A stretch of DNA of 64,000 nt from Rhizobium sp. BT04 (GTDB lineage: Bacteria > Pseudomonadota > Alphaproteobacteria > Rhizobiales > Rhizobiaceae), in contig NZ_CP125652.1 in assembly GCF_030053135.1 (NCBI RefSeq), positions 1,922,001 through 1,986,000 of the forward strand, read 5' to 3'. The position numbers and the translations under genes were made by a program. Numbering within the stretch: the first letter of the stretch is position 1; each line of letters starts with the position of its first letter. Shown here in pieces: positions 34,847 to 44,365 of the stretch. The notes below the pieces were generated by a model. The model saw only the letters and a list, made by a program, of their open reading frames with translations. It did not search any database and had not been told where the DNA came from.

Positions 34847-35668
34847 TCATAGATTCCAGACTTTCGGCACAGGCGCACCATTGCGCAAGGCGGAAATGAC
34901 CGGGATCAGAATTTTTCTGAGCGAGAAGCCGTCAGGCGCCGCAAGGCGGACGATGAGCTTGTCGTTCCAGGCGCTCGCCCCGCCCATCGGTCCCTCGACG
35001 AGCGGCCGCACTTTGCCGAGATAGGCCTCAGCCAGCGGCCCGGCATAAAGCAGCGTTACAAAGGCCACCTGCCCCCCGAGTACGGCCTGACGCGCGGCAA
35101 GGGCCGCCACGCCGTCGGATAGCCTGAGTTCCTCGGCATGAATCAGGCGGCCGGACCGGCGGATGCGCCAGCGGTCGCGGAAAAGCCCCGTCTCCATCAT
35201 CTCGCCCATCGCCTTGCGCCCGAGCAGCACGGCTTCAACGGCGAGAAATTCGGCATCCTCGTCGAGATCGACATCCAGCCGACGGGATAACGAGGCGCGG
35301 TCGAAAAGGATCGTCTCCTGCGGCAGCCAGTCAACGCGGGCACCCGCGCCGACCTCGATGCTGGTCGAAACCTCCGCCGTTCCGGCCGAAGCCTTGTAGA
35401 TCTTCTCGCAGGCCTGGGTGGTGACGTCGATGCGCGTACCGGCGCCGGCAACGACGCTCCAGGACATGCGGTCACCGCCCGTCAAACCGCCGGCTGTGTT
35501 GATGATGACGGCTTCCATCGAAGCATCGAAAGTATCGGGCAGGCGGATCTTCGCCGCCCCCTCCTGATAGAGTTCGCGGATACGCGTGCGGCCATCAAAC
35601 AGCTTTGCCGCCAGATGCCCGCGTCCTTCCGCTCTTTGCGGTCTCGTGCTCGTCGCCGCAATCGTCAT
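34847..35668 (-). CDS. ureD: Urease accessory protein UreD
   Basis: About 273 residues; scaffold protein that binds apo-urease and recruits UreF and UreG. Family landmarks are [36 protein letters not shown] and [16 protein letters not shown]. Start 35668 follows GAAAGGGATGAT; an upstream ATG at 35701 is the alternative. First gene of the urease operon; the promoter should lie in 35669-35820. Confidence 0.93.
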   Translation of the reverse strand: MTIAATSTRPQRAEGRGHLAAKLFDGRTRIRELYQEGAAKIRLPDTFDASMEAVIINTAGGLTGGDRMSWSVVAGAGTRIDVTTQACEKIYKASAGTAEVSTSIEVGAGARVDWLPQETILFDRASLSRRLDVDLDEDAEFLAVEAVLLGRKAMGEMMETGLFRDRWRIRRSGRLIHAEELRLSDGVAALAARQAVLGGQVAFVTLLYAGPLAEAYLGKVRPLVEGPMGGASAWNDKLIVRLAAPDGFSLRKILIPVISALRNGAPVPKVWNL

Positions 35669-35820
35669 ATCATCCCTTTCGGTCACGCTACCGGTTTTCA
35701 TTCAATCGCGCGGATGACGGAAAGCAAGCAATTCCCATGCCGTGCGGATGAGACCTTTGGCGGCGGCGGAAGGTTTTGCCAGGCGCCGAACCCTCTGCTG
35801 CAAAATGCGGCATCTGCCGA

Positions 35821-36516
35821 TCAGACGGTCAGGTGACGACGAGCTTCCGGCGTATCCAGCGTTTCGGCAAGCCCTTCATGCACGATCTCGCCGCGGTCCA
35901 TGATGTAGACGTAGTCGGCAAGCTCGCGGCAGAAATCGAGATACTGCTCGACGAGCAGGATCGCCATGCCTGTGGAATCACGGAGATAGCGGATCGCCCG
36001 GCCGATATCCTTGATGATCGAGGGCTGGATGCCCTCGGTCGGCTCGTCGAGCACAAGGATCTTCGGCCGCGTCACCATGGCGCGCCCGATTGCCAGCTGC
36101 TGCTGCTGCCCGCCGGAAAGATCGCCGCCGCGACGTGACAACATCGACTTCAGCACCGGGAAGAGACTGAAGATGTCGTCAGGGATGTTGCGGTCGCGGC
36201 GGCCAAGCGGAGCAAAACCGGTTTCGAGATTTTCCTTGACTGTCAGCAGCGGGAAGATTTCGCGCCCCTGCGGCACATAGCCGATGCCCTGCTTGGCGCG
36301 GGCAAAAGGCGGCAGGCCGTTGAGCTTGGCATCGTTGAAGGTGACAGTGCCGGCCGACAGCGGATGCTGGCCGGTGATAGCGCGCAGGAGCGAACTCTTG
36401 CCGACGCCATTGCGACCCAGCACGCAGGTGATCTTGCCCATCTCCGCTTTGACGGAGATGCCGCGCAGCGCCTGAGCGGCGCCATAATGCAGGTTTGCAT
36501 TTTCGACTGTCAGCAT
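35821..36516 (-). CDS. urtE: Urea ABC transporter ATP-binding protein UrtE
   Basis: About 231 residues, a LivF-type ATPase: Walker A GRNGVGKSSLL, signature LSGGQQQQLA, Walker B ILVLDEPTEGIQPS. It begins MLTVENANLHYGAAQAL, typical of UrtE. ATG 36516 is used; a GTG at 36525 with GGGGA upstream is possible. Last gene of the urt cluster, followed by a 152-base gap and then ureD, so urea uptake and hydrolysis are side by side. Confidence 0.93.
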   Translation of the reverse strand: MLTVENANLHYGAAQALRGISVKAEMGKITCVLGRNGVGKSSLLRAITGQHPLSAGTVTFNDAKLNGLPPFARAKQGIGYVPQGREIFPLLTVKENLETGFAPLGRRDRNIPDDIFSLFPVLKSMLSRRGGDLSGGQQQQLAIGRAMVTRPKILVLDEPTEGIQPSIIKDIGRAIRYLRDSTGMAILLVEQYLDFCRELADYVYIMDRGEIVHEGLAETLDTPEARRHLTV

Positions 36517-36535
36517 CCGTTTCACCCATTCCCCA

Positions 36536-37069
36536 TCAATTCATCAACGTGCGCCTCAGCATTTGCAGGGCGTGCTCCTGTTCCTTCGTTCTCTCGCCAC
36601 CGGCCTCGGCCACCTCCTCGGCAATGCCGATCAGTTGCTGACGCTCCTGCATGTCGAGCGCCTTCAACCAGAGATCCCGGAACCGGCGGATCGGATCTTC
36701 GGGACTGGTGACGTTTTTGGACGCCCATTCGCCGAAAACCAGCACCTCTTCCATGTCGCCCGGCCGGATGATGCCTTTCATGCGGCTGCGAACGACATCC
36801 TTCGCAGCGTCGAGATACATCGGCTTTTCCTTGGCAAGGCAAAAGAAAAAGGCCACCGCCGCAATCGCCGGATCGGCGATCGAGGCCAGCGGCGCGACCT
36901 CCGCCTGCTTGCGAAACTTTTTGCGCTTATAGGCGCCCCGCATCCGCTCGACGGAATCGATGATCTCGTTTCCTGCCTCACGTACCATTTTAAGACGCCA
37001 ATACCAGATAACCGCGCCGCTGATCGCCGCGACCAGAATACCGAGAAGAGCCATGATCAAACCCCACAA
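36536..37069 (-). CDS. Uncharacterised membrane-anchored protein within the urt cluster
   Basis: A 177-residue protein with one strong N-terminal hydrophobic segment (IMALLGILVAAISGAVIWYW) then a basic patch (MRGAYKRKKFRKQ) and a mostly helical cytoplasmic part: DPAIAAVAFFFCLAKEK, RFRDLWLKALDMQERQQLI. I do not recognise the family with certainty; the helical region has some likeness to TerB-type domains. It lies 61 bases after urtD and 19 before urtE, so it is part of the transcription unit. Function unknown. Confidence 0.75.
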   Translation of the reverse strand: MWGLIMALLGILVAAISGAVIWYWRLKMVREAGNEIIDSVERMRGAYKRKKFRKQAEVAPLASIADPAIAAVAFFFCLAKEKPMYLDAAKDVVRSRMKGIIRPGDMEEVLVFGEWASKNVTSPEDPIRRFRDLWLKALDMQERQQLIGIAEEVAEAGGERTKEQEHALQMLRRTLMN

Positions 37070-37130
37070 TAAACCCCGCCCGTTTTAGAGCGTTTTCTTT
37101 TGTCAGGTTCAAGCGGGTAAGTTGCATTGA

Positions 37131-37895
37131 TCACCGCCCCAGATAATTCTCGATCACCTTCGGATCCGAGCTGACGAAATCGATCGACCCTTCCGCCAGC
37201 ACCGAGCCTTCGGCAAGGCACGTCACCTTGACGCCGAGGTCGCGGATGAAGCCCATGTGGTGCTCGACGACGACCACCGAGCGGGTCTTGGCGATGTCTC
37301 TAAGCAGGATCGCGGTTTCCGCCGTTTCCGCATCCGTCATGCCGGCCACCGGTTCGTCGACCAGCAGCAGCTTCGGCTCCTGCGCCAAGAGCATGCCGAT
37401 CTCAAGCCATTGCTTCTGCCCGTGCGAGAGGTTGGCGGCGAATTCGTCACGGCGGTGTGTCAGCCGCACCGTTTCGAGGATTTCCTCGATGCGCGCCTTG
37501 TCCTCACCCGAAAGCCGATAGAACAGCGTCGAGAACACACCGCGACGGCGGTTCAGCGCCAGTTCCAGATTGTCCCAGACCGTATGGCTTTCGAAGACCG
37601 TCGGCTTCTGGAACTTGCGGCCGATGCCGAGCTGGGCGATATCGGCCTCGTCCCTCTTGGTGAGGTCGATCGTGCCGTTGAAGAAGACCTCGCCCTCGTC
37701 GGGCCTGGTCTTGCCGGTGATGATGTCCATCATCGTCGTCTTCCCGGCGCCGTTCGGGCCGATGATGGCGCGGAGTTCGCCGGGTTCGATGACGATCGAG
37801 AGCGAGTTCAGCGCCTTGAAGCCGTCGAAGGAAACCGAAACGCCGTTGAGATAAAGCACGCTGTTGGGTTTGACGTCGGGAATCATAGCGCTCAC
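37131..37895 (-). CDS. urtD: Urea ABC transporter ATP-binding protein UrtD
   Basis: A 254-residue LivG-type ATPase with Walker A GPNGAGKTTMMD, signature LSHGQKQWLEIG (the LSHGQ variant is usual in UrtD), Walker B LLLVDEPVAGMTD and switch His in VVEHHMGF. Its start overlaps the urtC stop by four bases. Confidence 0.94.
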   Translation of the reverse strand: MSAMIPDVKPNSVLYLNGVSVSFDGFKALNSLSIVIEPGELRAIIGPNGAGKTTMMDIITGKTRPDEGEVFFNGTIDLTKRDEADIAQLGIGRKFQKPTVFESHTVWDNLELALNRRRGVFSTLFYRLSGEDKARIEEILETVRLTHRRDEFAANLSHGQKQWLEIGMLLAQEPKLLLVDEPVAGMTDAETAETAILLRDIAKTRSVVVVEHHMGFIRDLGVKVTCLAEGSVLAEGSIDFVSSDPKVIENYLGR

Positions 37896-39055
37896 TCCGC
37901 TGCCTGGATTTTCGGCTCGATGTCGTCTTCCTGCGCCGCCGGCGGCGCAGCATTGGAGACGGCTTTCCGTTTGCCGAGATATTGCGCGATCGTGCCGACG
38001 ACGCCCATCGGCAGGAACAGCGTGACGGCGACAAAGAGGCCGCCCAGCGCAAACAGCCAGATCTCCGGGAAGAGGCCCGTAAAGATCGTCTTGCCGCCAT
38101 TGACGAGGATGGCGCCGATGATCGGCCCGATCAGCGTCGCCCGCCCACCGACCGCCGTCCAGATAACGACTTCGATCGAGTTGGCAGGTGCGAATTCGCC
38201 AGGGTTGATGATGCCGACCTGCGGCACGTAGAGCGCGCCGGCAATGCCCGCCATCATCGCCGAGACGACGAAGGTGAAGAGTTTGAAATGCTCGACGCGG
38301 TAGCCGAGGAAACGCGTGCGGCTTTCGGCATCACGCACGCCGACCAGCACCTTGCCGAACTTCGAGCGCACGATCGCCGAGGCGATCAGCAGCGACAGCG
38401 CCAGGAAGACTGCGGTCGCGGCAAAGAGGCTTGCGCGCGTGCCGTCCGCCTGGATGTTGAAGCCGAGGATATCCTTGAAATCGGTCATGCCGTTATTGCC
38501 GCCGAACCCCATGTCGTTGCGGAAGAAGGCAAGCAGCAGCGCGTAGGTCATCGCCTGGGTGATGATCGAGAGGTAGACGCCGTTGACGCGCGAGCGGAAG
38601 GCGAACCAGCCGAAGACGAAGGCGAGCAGGCCCGGCACGAAGAGCACCATCAGCGCCGCGAACCAGAAATGTTCGAAGCCGTACCAGAACCATGGCAGCT
38701 CCTTCCAGTTCAGGAACACCATGAAGTCAGGAAGGATCGGATCGCCATAGACGCCGCGCGAGCCGATCTGGCGCATCAGATACATGCCCATCGCATAACC
38801 GCCGAGCGCGAAGAAAGCGCCGTGGCCGAGCGAGAGGATGCCGCAGAAGCCCCAAACGAGATCGAGCGCCAGCGCCAGCAGCGCGTAAGTCAGATACTTG
38901 CCGAACAGCGCCATGATATAAGTCGGAATGTGCAGGGGATGGGCCGGGCCGGTTGCGAGATTCAGCACCGGCACGAGAATGGCGATCGCCAGCAACAGGG
39001 CGACGGCGATGGAGATCCTGCGATCGAGCGACCGGAGAAGGAAGGCCGTTATCAT
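37892..39055 (-). CDS. urtC: Urea ABC transporter permease UrtC
   Basis: A 387-residue LivM-type permease with about ten membrane segments, including LALDLVWGFCGILSLGHGAFFALGG and VGGRATLIGPIIGAILVN. Start 39055 (MITAFLLRSLDRR) overlaps the urtB stop by four bases (ATGA). The frame is open for another 900 bases upstream but that part is a shadow of urtB. The C-terminal tail is hydrophilic. Confidence 0.93.
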   Translation of the reverse strand: MITAFLLRSLDRRISIAVALLLAIAILVPVLNLATGPAHPLHIPTYIMALFGKYLTYALLALALDLVWGFCGILSLGHGAFFALGGYAMGMYLMRQIGSRGVYGDPILPDFMVFLNWKELPWFWYGFEHFWFAALMVLFVPGLLAFVFGWFAFRSRVNGVYLSIITQAMTYALLLAFFRNDMGFGGNNGMTDFKDILGFNIQADGTRASLFAATAVFLALSLLIASAIVRSKFGKVLVGVRDAESRTRFLGYRVEHFKLFTFVVSAMMAGIAGALYVPQVGIINPGEFAPANSIEVVIWTAVGGRATLIGPIIGAILVNGGKTIFTGLFPEIWLFALGGLFVAVTLFLPMGVVGTIAQYLGKRKAVSNAAPPAAQEDDIEPKIQAAE

Positions 39056-40689
39056 GCTTCTACCGCCCTTCCTTTGAGTGCGAAGAGCCCGCGCGGACGC
39101 TTCTGGATGAAGAGAATGATGAGGACGAGCACCAGGATCTTGCCGAGCACGGCGCCGGCGAAGGGCTCGAGGAATTTGTTGACGACACCGAGCGAAAGCG
39201 CGCCCACCAGCGTGCCCCAGAGATTGCCGACGCCGCCGAAGACGACGACCATGAAGCTGTCGATGATGTAGTTCTGACCGAGGTTCGGCGAGACGTTGTC
39301 GATCTGCGAGAGCGCCACGCCGGCGATGCCGGCAATGCCGGAGCCGAGCGCGAAGGTGAAGGCATCGACCCAGCCGGTGCGGATGCCCATCGACGACGCC
39401 ATTCGGCGGTTCTGCGTAACGGCACGCATCTGCAGGCCGAAGGCGGAGCGCTTGAGCAGCATCAGCAGCGTCAGGAACACGACCATCGAGAAGACGATGA
39501 TCCACAGCCGGTTCCAGGTGATGGCGAGCCCGCCGAGATCGAAGACGCCGGACATCCAGCTCGGATTGCGGACCTCGCGGTTGGTCGGGCCGAAGATGCT
39601 GCGCACTGCCTGCTGCAGGATCAGCGACACGCCCCAGGTGGCGAGCAGCGTTTCGAGCGGCCGGCCGTAGAGATAGCGGATGACCGCGCGCTCGATCACC
39701 AGGCCGACGAAGCCGGTAAAGACGAAGGCCGCGGGCACGGCAAAGGCCAGCGAATAATCGGCAAGCTCTGGAAAGGCGGAGGTTATGTATTCCTGCACGA
39801 CATAGGTCGTATAGGCGCCGATCATCACCATTTCGCCATGCGCCATGTTGATGACGCCCATGACCCCGAAGGTGATGGCAAGGCCGATCGCGGCAAGCAG
39901 CAGTACCGAGCCGAGAGACAATCCGTACCAGATGTTCTGGACGATATCCCACAGCGCCAGGCTGCGATTGATGGAGCTGATATCCGCCAGGATCGCTGGC
40001 TTCAGGTCTTCAGGCGCGGTTTCGAGTGTGGTCGTGAGGATGGTCAGCGCATCGCGATTGCCGCGCGCCGCAATCGTATCGATCGCAGCCTTCTTGTCTT
40101 CGACGCTCGCATCCGTCTTGAGCAGCAGCACTGCGCGCGCCGCTTCCATCGTATTCTTGATCTCAGCGTCCTTCTCGGCCGCAAGCGCCGAGTTCAGCAG
40201 GTCGAGATTGGCGGGATCAGCATCTTTCAGCAGACCCTGCGCCGCGGCAAGCCGCGCGGAACGGTCCGGGCTCATCAGCGTCAGCTGGCTGGTGGCGGCG
40301 CTGATGACGCCGCGAAGCGCGTTGTTGATCTTGACCTTGGTCATCAGATCCGGATCGACATCGGCAGCGGCTTCGCCGGTGATTGGATCGGAATAGGTGG
40401 GTTCGTCATCCGTACCGCCCTGGAGGAGCACCGGGCCGCCATCGGAATTGACGTAGAGAAGGCCGTCGCTCAACTGCTGCAGGATCTGGCTGACATGCTG
40501 GTCCTTGGAAGCGACCAGTGCTTTGATGGCCGCTTCGCGTTCCGGAAAGTCGCCGACGCCGAGCGCGTCGATGAGCACGTGGATATCGTCCTGGGCCTGG
40601 ACTTCGCTCGAGATTGTCAGGCCCGAAAACGTCAGACCCGGGAATGTCAGGAAAACCGTGATGAGGAAAATCTTTACGGCGCGATTCAT
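39052..40689 (-). CDS. urtB: Urea ABC transporter permease UrtB
   Basis: A 545-residue LivH-type permease. A signal-like N-terminus (FLITVFLTFPGLTFSG) precedes a ~190-residue soluble, probably periplasmic, helical region with armadillo-like Ala/Leu/Asp pattern, as known for UrtB but absent from LivH. The permease domain has LAITFGVMGVINMAHGEMVMIGAY and VVVFGGVGNLWGTLVGAL. It is 115 bases from urtA. Confidence 0.93.
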   Translation of the reverse strand: MNRAVKIFLITVFLTFPGLTFSGLTISSEVQAQDDIHVLIDALGVGDFPEREAAIKALVASKDQHVSQILQQLSDGLLYVNSDGGPVLLQGGTDDEPTYSDPITGEAAADVDPDLMTKVKINNALRGVISAATSQLTLMSPDRSARLAAAQGLLKDADPANLDLLNSALAAEKDAEIKNTMEAARAVLLLKTDASVEDKKAAIDTIAARGNRDALTILTTTLETAPEDLKPAILADISSINRSLALWDIVQNIWYGLSLGSVLLLAAIGLAITFGVMGVINMAHGEMVMIGAYTTYVVQEYITSAFPELADYSLAFAVPAAFVFTGFVGLVIERAVIRYLYGRPLETLLATWGVSLILQQAVRSIFGPTNREVRNPSWMSGVFDLGGLAITWNRLWIIVFSMVVFLTLLMLLKRSAFGLQMRAVTQNRRMASSMGIRTGWVDAFTFALGSGIAGIAGVALSQIDNVSPNLGQNYIIDSFMVVVFGGVGNLWGTLVGALSLGVVNKFLEPFAGAVLGKILVLVLIILFIQKRPRGLFALKGRAVEA

Positions 40690-40804
40690 CGGCTTTCTCG
40701 CCCTTGATAGTGTTGGCCTCGCGGCGCGATCGCTGGGACAGAGCGTCCGCCCGGGATCAAACCCGGACGGAAGCCTTCAGGCAATCATCGGATCGGGGTC
40801 GTAC

Positions 40805-42097
40805 TCAGGAACCCTTGCCACCGCACTTACCCGTCGCAACGTTGAAGTTGCCGCAGGACATCGGCTTGCGCCAATCGGAGATCAAGTCCTTGGAGTCAGG
40901 CAGGTAGTCGGACCATTCGTCACCGACGACGGCGGGTGTCTGCTGGACGATTTCGAACTGGCCGTTGGCCTGGATTTCACCGATCAGCACCGGCTTGGTG
41001 ATGTGGTGGTTCGGCATGACGGTGGCATAGCCGCCGGAGAGGTTCGGAACGCTGACGCCGATGATGGCGTCGAGAACCTTGTCGGTGTCGGTCGTGCCGG
41101 CAGCCTGGACGGCCTTAACCCATGCGTTGAAGCCGATATAGGCGGCTTCCATCGGGTCGTTGGTCACGCGCTTGTCGTTCTTGGTGAAAGCGTGCCAGTC
41201 CTTGATGAACTTCTTATTGGCCGGGCTTTCGACCGATTCGAAGTAGTTCCAGGCGGCGAGATGGCCGACGAGCGGCTTGGTGTCGAGACCGGCAAGCTCT
41301 TCTTCGCCGACCGAGAAAGCGACGACGGGAATGTCGGTTGCCTTGATGCCCTTGTTACCTAGTTCCTTATAGAAGGGAACGTTGGCATCGCCGTTGATCG
41401 TCGAGACGACGGCGGTCTTCTTGCCGGCCGAACCGAATTCCTTGATCTTGGAAACTTCGGTCTGCCAGTCGGAGAAGCCGAACGGCGTGTAGTTGGTCAT
41501 GATGTCTTCTTTCGGAATACCCTTCGAAATCAGGTATGCCTCGAGAATCTTGTTGGTCGTGCGCGGATAAACGTAGTCCGTACCTTCGAGAACGAAGCGC
41601 TTGACGCCTTCTTTTTCCATCAGGTAGTCGACAGCAGGAATGGCCTGCTGGTTCGGAGCAGCACCGGTGTAGAAGATGTTGCGCGAAGACTCTTCGCCTT
41701 CATACTGGACCGGATAGAAGAGCAGCGAATTCAGCTCTTCGAAAACCGGCAGAACGGACTTGCGCGACGAGGACGTCCAGCAACCGAAGACGGCGGCAAC
41801 CTTGTCCTTCTGGATCAGCTCGCGTGCCTTTTCGGCAAACAGCGGCCAGTCGGAAGCCGGATCGACGACGACGGCTTCGAGCTTCTTGCCTAGAAGGCCG
41901 CCCTTCTTGTTCTGCTCGTCAATGAGCATCAGCATGGCGTCTTTGAGTGTCGTTTCGGAAATCGCCATCGTGCCCGAAAGCGAATGCAGCACGCCGACCT
42001 TGATCGTGTCGTCGGCAGCAACCGCACCGTGGAAGGCGGCCGATGCGGCCATGACCGCGCCGAGCGCTGCGCCCGTAATAGTGGATTTGAGATTCAT
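40805..42097 (-). CDS. urtA: Urea ABC transporter substrate-binding protein UrtA
   Basis: A 430-residue periplasmic binding protein with signal peptide ending AFHGAVAADD. UrtA landmarks include KVGVLHSLSGTMAISE, FGCWTSSSRKSVLPVFEE, NSLLFYPVQYEGEE and NIFYTGAAPNQQ, which line the urea/amide pocket. First gene of the urt operon; start 42097 has GGGGAGTTCAATCAG upstream. A palindrome at 42193-42208 lies about 100 bases before the start. Confidence 0.95.
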   Translation of the reverse strand: MNLKSTITGAALGAVMAASAAFHGAVAADDTIKVGVLHSLSGTMAISETTLKDAMLMLIDEQNKKGGLLGKKLEAVVVDPASDWPLFAEKARELIQKDKVAAVFGCWTSSSRKSVLPVFEELNSLLFYPVQYEGEESSRNIFYTGAAPNQQAIPAVDYLMEKEGVKRFVLEGTDYVYPRTTNKILEAYLISKGIPKEDIMTNYTPFGFSDWQTEVSKIKEFGSAGKKTAVVSTINGDANVPFYKELGNKGIKATDIPVVAFSVGEEELAGLDTKPLVGHLAAWNYFESVESPANKKFIKDWHAFTKNDKRVTNDPMEAAYIGFNAWVKAVQAAGTTDTDKVLDAIIGVSVPNLSGGYATVMPNHHITKPVLIGEIQANGQFEIVQQTPAVVGDEWSDYLPDSKDLISDWRKPMSCGNFNVATGKCGGKGS

Positions 42098-42192
42098 CTG
42101 ATTGAACTCCCCTCTTCTTGTTCCGCAACAGGCCGGAAACGGAAATTAACTGTTGCCGTGGGGACTATCGGGTGCTGCAACGCAAAAACACA

Positions 42193-42208
42193 TACGCCAA
42201 ATGACGTA
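42193..42208. promoter_or_regulatory. Palindromic candidate operator upstream of urtA
   Basis: TACGCCAAATGACGTA is a 7-2-7 inverted repeat with one mismatch (TACG.CA / TG.CGTA), 96-111 bases before the urtA start. TACG-rich dyads of this type suit dimeric LuxR/NarL-type response regulators. One such regulator is encoded 5.6 kb away at 47745, with a permease-like kinase. The link is inferred. Confidence 0.4.
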
Positions 42209-42244
42209 GGCGCAAGGGGCAAACGGGCAAACGAGAACAAGGAA

Positions 42245-42269
42245 GGGCATCCCACGGAAAGGGATGCCC
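42245..42269 (-). terminator. Hairpin after the PAP2-type phosphatase gene
   Basis: A perfect 9-bp stem (GGGCATCCC / GGGATGCCC) with a 7-base loop lies 12 bases after the phosphatase stop on the minus strand and is followed in that direction by TTCCTTGTTCT. Confidence 0.65.
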
Positions 42270-42281
42270 TGTGGTTCGATA

Positions 42282-44186
42282 TTATCCGCCGATCGTCAGG
42301 GTAACCGATGTAGGGCCATAGGAAAGGGTTGCCCTGTGGCCGGAGATGGTGAACCTGTCGAAGATGCCGGTAACGGCTTCCGCCTTCAGTATCTCGATCT
42401 TCGTTCCGGGCGCCGGGGCGTAGCCCGAGGCAAGCGTCACGGCGAGGTCGCCGGAGAGCGCCGCCTTGCCAGCGATGACCAACATGCCTGCGCCGCCAGC
42501 ACCGAGCGTCGGCTTCGTCGCCGCATTGGCGAACTGCTGGTAATCACCGCCGACGGTCAGGGGCTTATCGGCCGCCAGGACGAGAGAGCCGCCGTTTACC
42601 GTCAGTCCGCCGGTGCCAAAGGCCGAGGGCGAGCCTGCCACCAGCACGCCTTCTTCCAGCACCGTGCCGCCGGCATAGCTATTGGTGCCGGAAAGGCCGA
42701 GAATGCCGCTGCCGCGCTTCACCAGCTTGCCCTTGCCACCAATATCGTTCCGCCAGCTATCGATCGCATTGAAGCCGCCCTTTGCCGCGTCCATCGTCAC
42801 CGTCACATCCTGTTCGAAGGCGCCGTAACCATCGGCCGCGGCAAACAGGTTGAGGCGGCCGTAACCTTCTGCATCGTCGAGCAGCGGATAGCCCGAGGCG
42901 ATCTCCGTCGTCCTCAGCACGTCGCGGCGCTGCTCGCCGTCAAGATAGGGCAGACGCGTTTCGAGAAGCGCTTCTGCGCCCTGCGGCACGTGGGCCGGCT
43001 GATCGGTCGCATGGATGGTGGGCAGGCCATAGCTCAGGCGCTGCAGCACGAAAGCGCGGTTGGCGTCATGATCGGCGAAACGATCCGCGGCAAGCGGCGC
43101 TGCATGGGCGACGACTTCAAGCGCGCCGGCATCAGTAACGCCTGATTTGGCAATGAGCCAGGCCTGCGCTTGGGCGTAAGCATCGCTCTTCAGCGCTGAA
43201 TTGTCGGCCTTGTTCAGATTGTAGACGACCGTGGCGGTGCCGAGCATGCGGCCGCCCATCACGTCGAGTGGAGAATGCATGCCGGCAAGGATGCGGTCTT
43301 CGCCCATTTCGCTGGCGCGCGTGATCATTTCCTGAAAACGCTGCGGCACGAGATAGGCCATGGCGAGCGCATCGCGCCAGGCTTCTGCCGTATGCCCGCT
43401 TGGGAAGCCGCCGTCCTCAACCGGCTTGCCGTTCTTGGCGGGCTCGAGCGTCGGGACGACCGAGACATCCTGGCTCCACCGATAGGGACGGGCATATTTG
43501 AAATAGCGCTTGGCCGGCTCCGTCGAGCCGTCCCCACTCGCGGCATTGATGAAATCGATGGCAAGGCCCATGTCCGGGTTGGCATCGGTCTTGTTTTCCG
43601 TGTCCGGCTTGCTGCCGGCGCCGCGATTGTTGCCCTTGTCGTCGGATTTGACGGTCGTCGCATCGGCGGCCACTTCGGTAATCGTGGTGGTCTGCTTGGA
43701 GCCCGCCTTCCAGGCATCCGTCAGCGGGCCAAGGCCGTCGACGATACTGGCATTCTTGCCACGCCGATCGTCGAGATAGGCGGCGACCGCCTGATCGGCC
43801 GTCCGGGCCTTCGTCGCTTTGACGACGTAGGCGATATTCGCATCATGGACGAGCTTGTTGAGGACCTGGCCATCGGTCTTACTGAAGGGAATGCCGTCCC
43901 AATCCGTCTTGGCCACCGCAGGGCAATTGTCCTTGGCCGGTGCCTCAACGCCGGCATCGACGAAGGGCGTGCGCGGCGTCCAGACTTCTAGGAAGCCAGA
44001 GAGAAGATGGACGGCGGCATTGGTATCCACCGTCGAGAAGCAAGCATCGCCACGCTTGTTCGTGTTTCCCGCCTCCGCATAAGGCGCTTTCGCCGCCGTC
44101 GCCTGCTCGGCGGCGGCAAGCGACGGCACGATCGAAATGAGGCAGACGAGGGCAGTGCTCAGGCGGAAAAGGCTTAAAGCAGACAT
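42282..44186 (-). CDS. Secreted PAP2-type acid phosphatase with autotransporter-associated repeats
   Basis: A 634-residue exported protein; signal peptide ends near PSLAAAEQA. The middle carries the PAP2/class-A acid phosphatase signature: KYARPYRW, then GGFPSGHTAEAW, then RILAGMHSPLDVMGGR. The C-terminal ~170 residues are glycine-rich beta-helix-like repeats, including the passenger-associated motif GILGLSGTNSYAGGTVLEEG. No autotransporter beta-barrel follows; the protein ends at TLTIGG. It is therefore periplasmic, or secreted by another route. Substrate unknown. Start 44186 is selected by the signal peptide. Divergent from the kinase gene at 44366. Confidence 0.85.
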   Translation of the reverse strand: MSALSLFRLSTALVCLISIVPSLAAAEQATAAKAPYAEAGNTNKRGDACFSTVDTNAAVHLLSGFLEVWTPRTPFVDAGVEAPAKDNCPAVAKTDWDGIPFSKTDGQVLNKLVHDANIAYVVKATKARTADQAVAAYLDDRRGKNASIVDGLGPLTDAWKAGSKQTTTITEVAADATTVKSDDKGNNRGAGSKPDTENKTDANPDMGLAIDFINAASGDGSTEPAKRYFKYARPYRWSQDVSVVPTLEPAKNGKPVEDGGFPSGHTAEAWRDALAMAYLVPQRFQEMITRASEMGEDRILAGMHSPLDVMGGRMLGTATVVYNLNKADNSALKSDAYAQAQAWLIAKSGVTDAGALEVVAHAAPLAADRFADHDANRAFVLQRLSYGLPTIHATDQPAHVPQGAEALLETRLPYLDGEQRRDVLRTTEIASGYPLLDDAEGYGRLNLFAAADGYGAFEQDVTVTMDAAKGGFNAIDSWRNDIGGKGKLVKRGSGILGLSGTNSYAGGTVLEEGVLVAGSPSAFGTGGLTVNGGSLVLAADKPLTVGGDYQQFANAATKPTLGAGGAGMLVIAGKAALSGDLAVTLASGYAPAPGTKIEILKAEAVTGIFDRFTISGHRATLSYGPTSVTLTIGG

Positions 44187-44365
44187 GATGATACCCGAAA
44201 TGATTGAACGAACGGCGGGAGAGTTAGAGCCCTTATGTGACAGACCGGTTTCAAAAATATTGCTGTTCTGTGAATCTGCCGGCGCCCCGCCTCTTGCCTT
44301 TCTCGCCCGTCCCGCCAAGAGTGCCTGAGAGACGATGGGCCCAACCGGAATGCCGGAAGGAAGAC

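Noticed and set aside
39056..39952. Upstream extension of the urtC frame by about 300 codons
   Set aside because: It lies in another frame of urtB; urtC starts at 39055 with the usual 4-base overlap.
38953..40707. 584-codon plus-strand open frame opposite urtB
   Set aside because: Highly charged low-information translation complementary to a membrane protein gene; no ribosome site.
42264..43145. 293-codon plus-strand frame opposite the PAP2 phosphatase
   Set aside because: Antisense shadow with no ribosome site; the minus strand has a signal peptide and phosphatase motifs.
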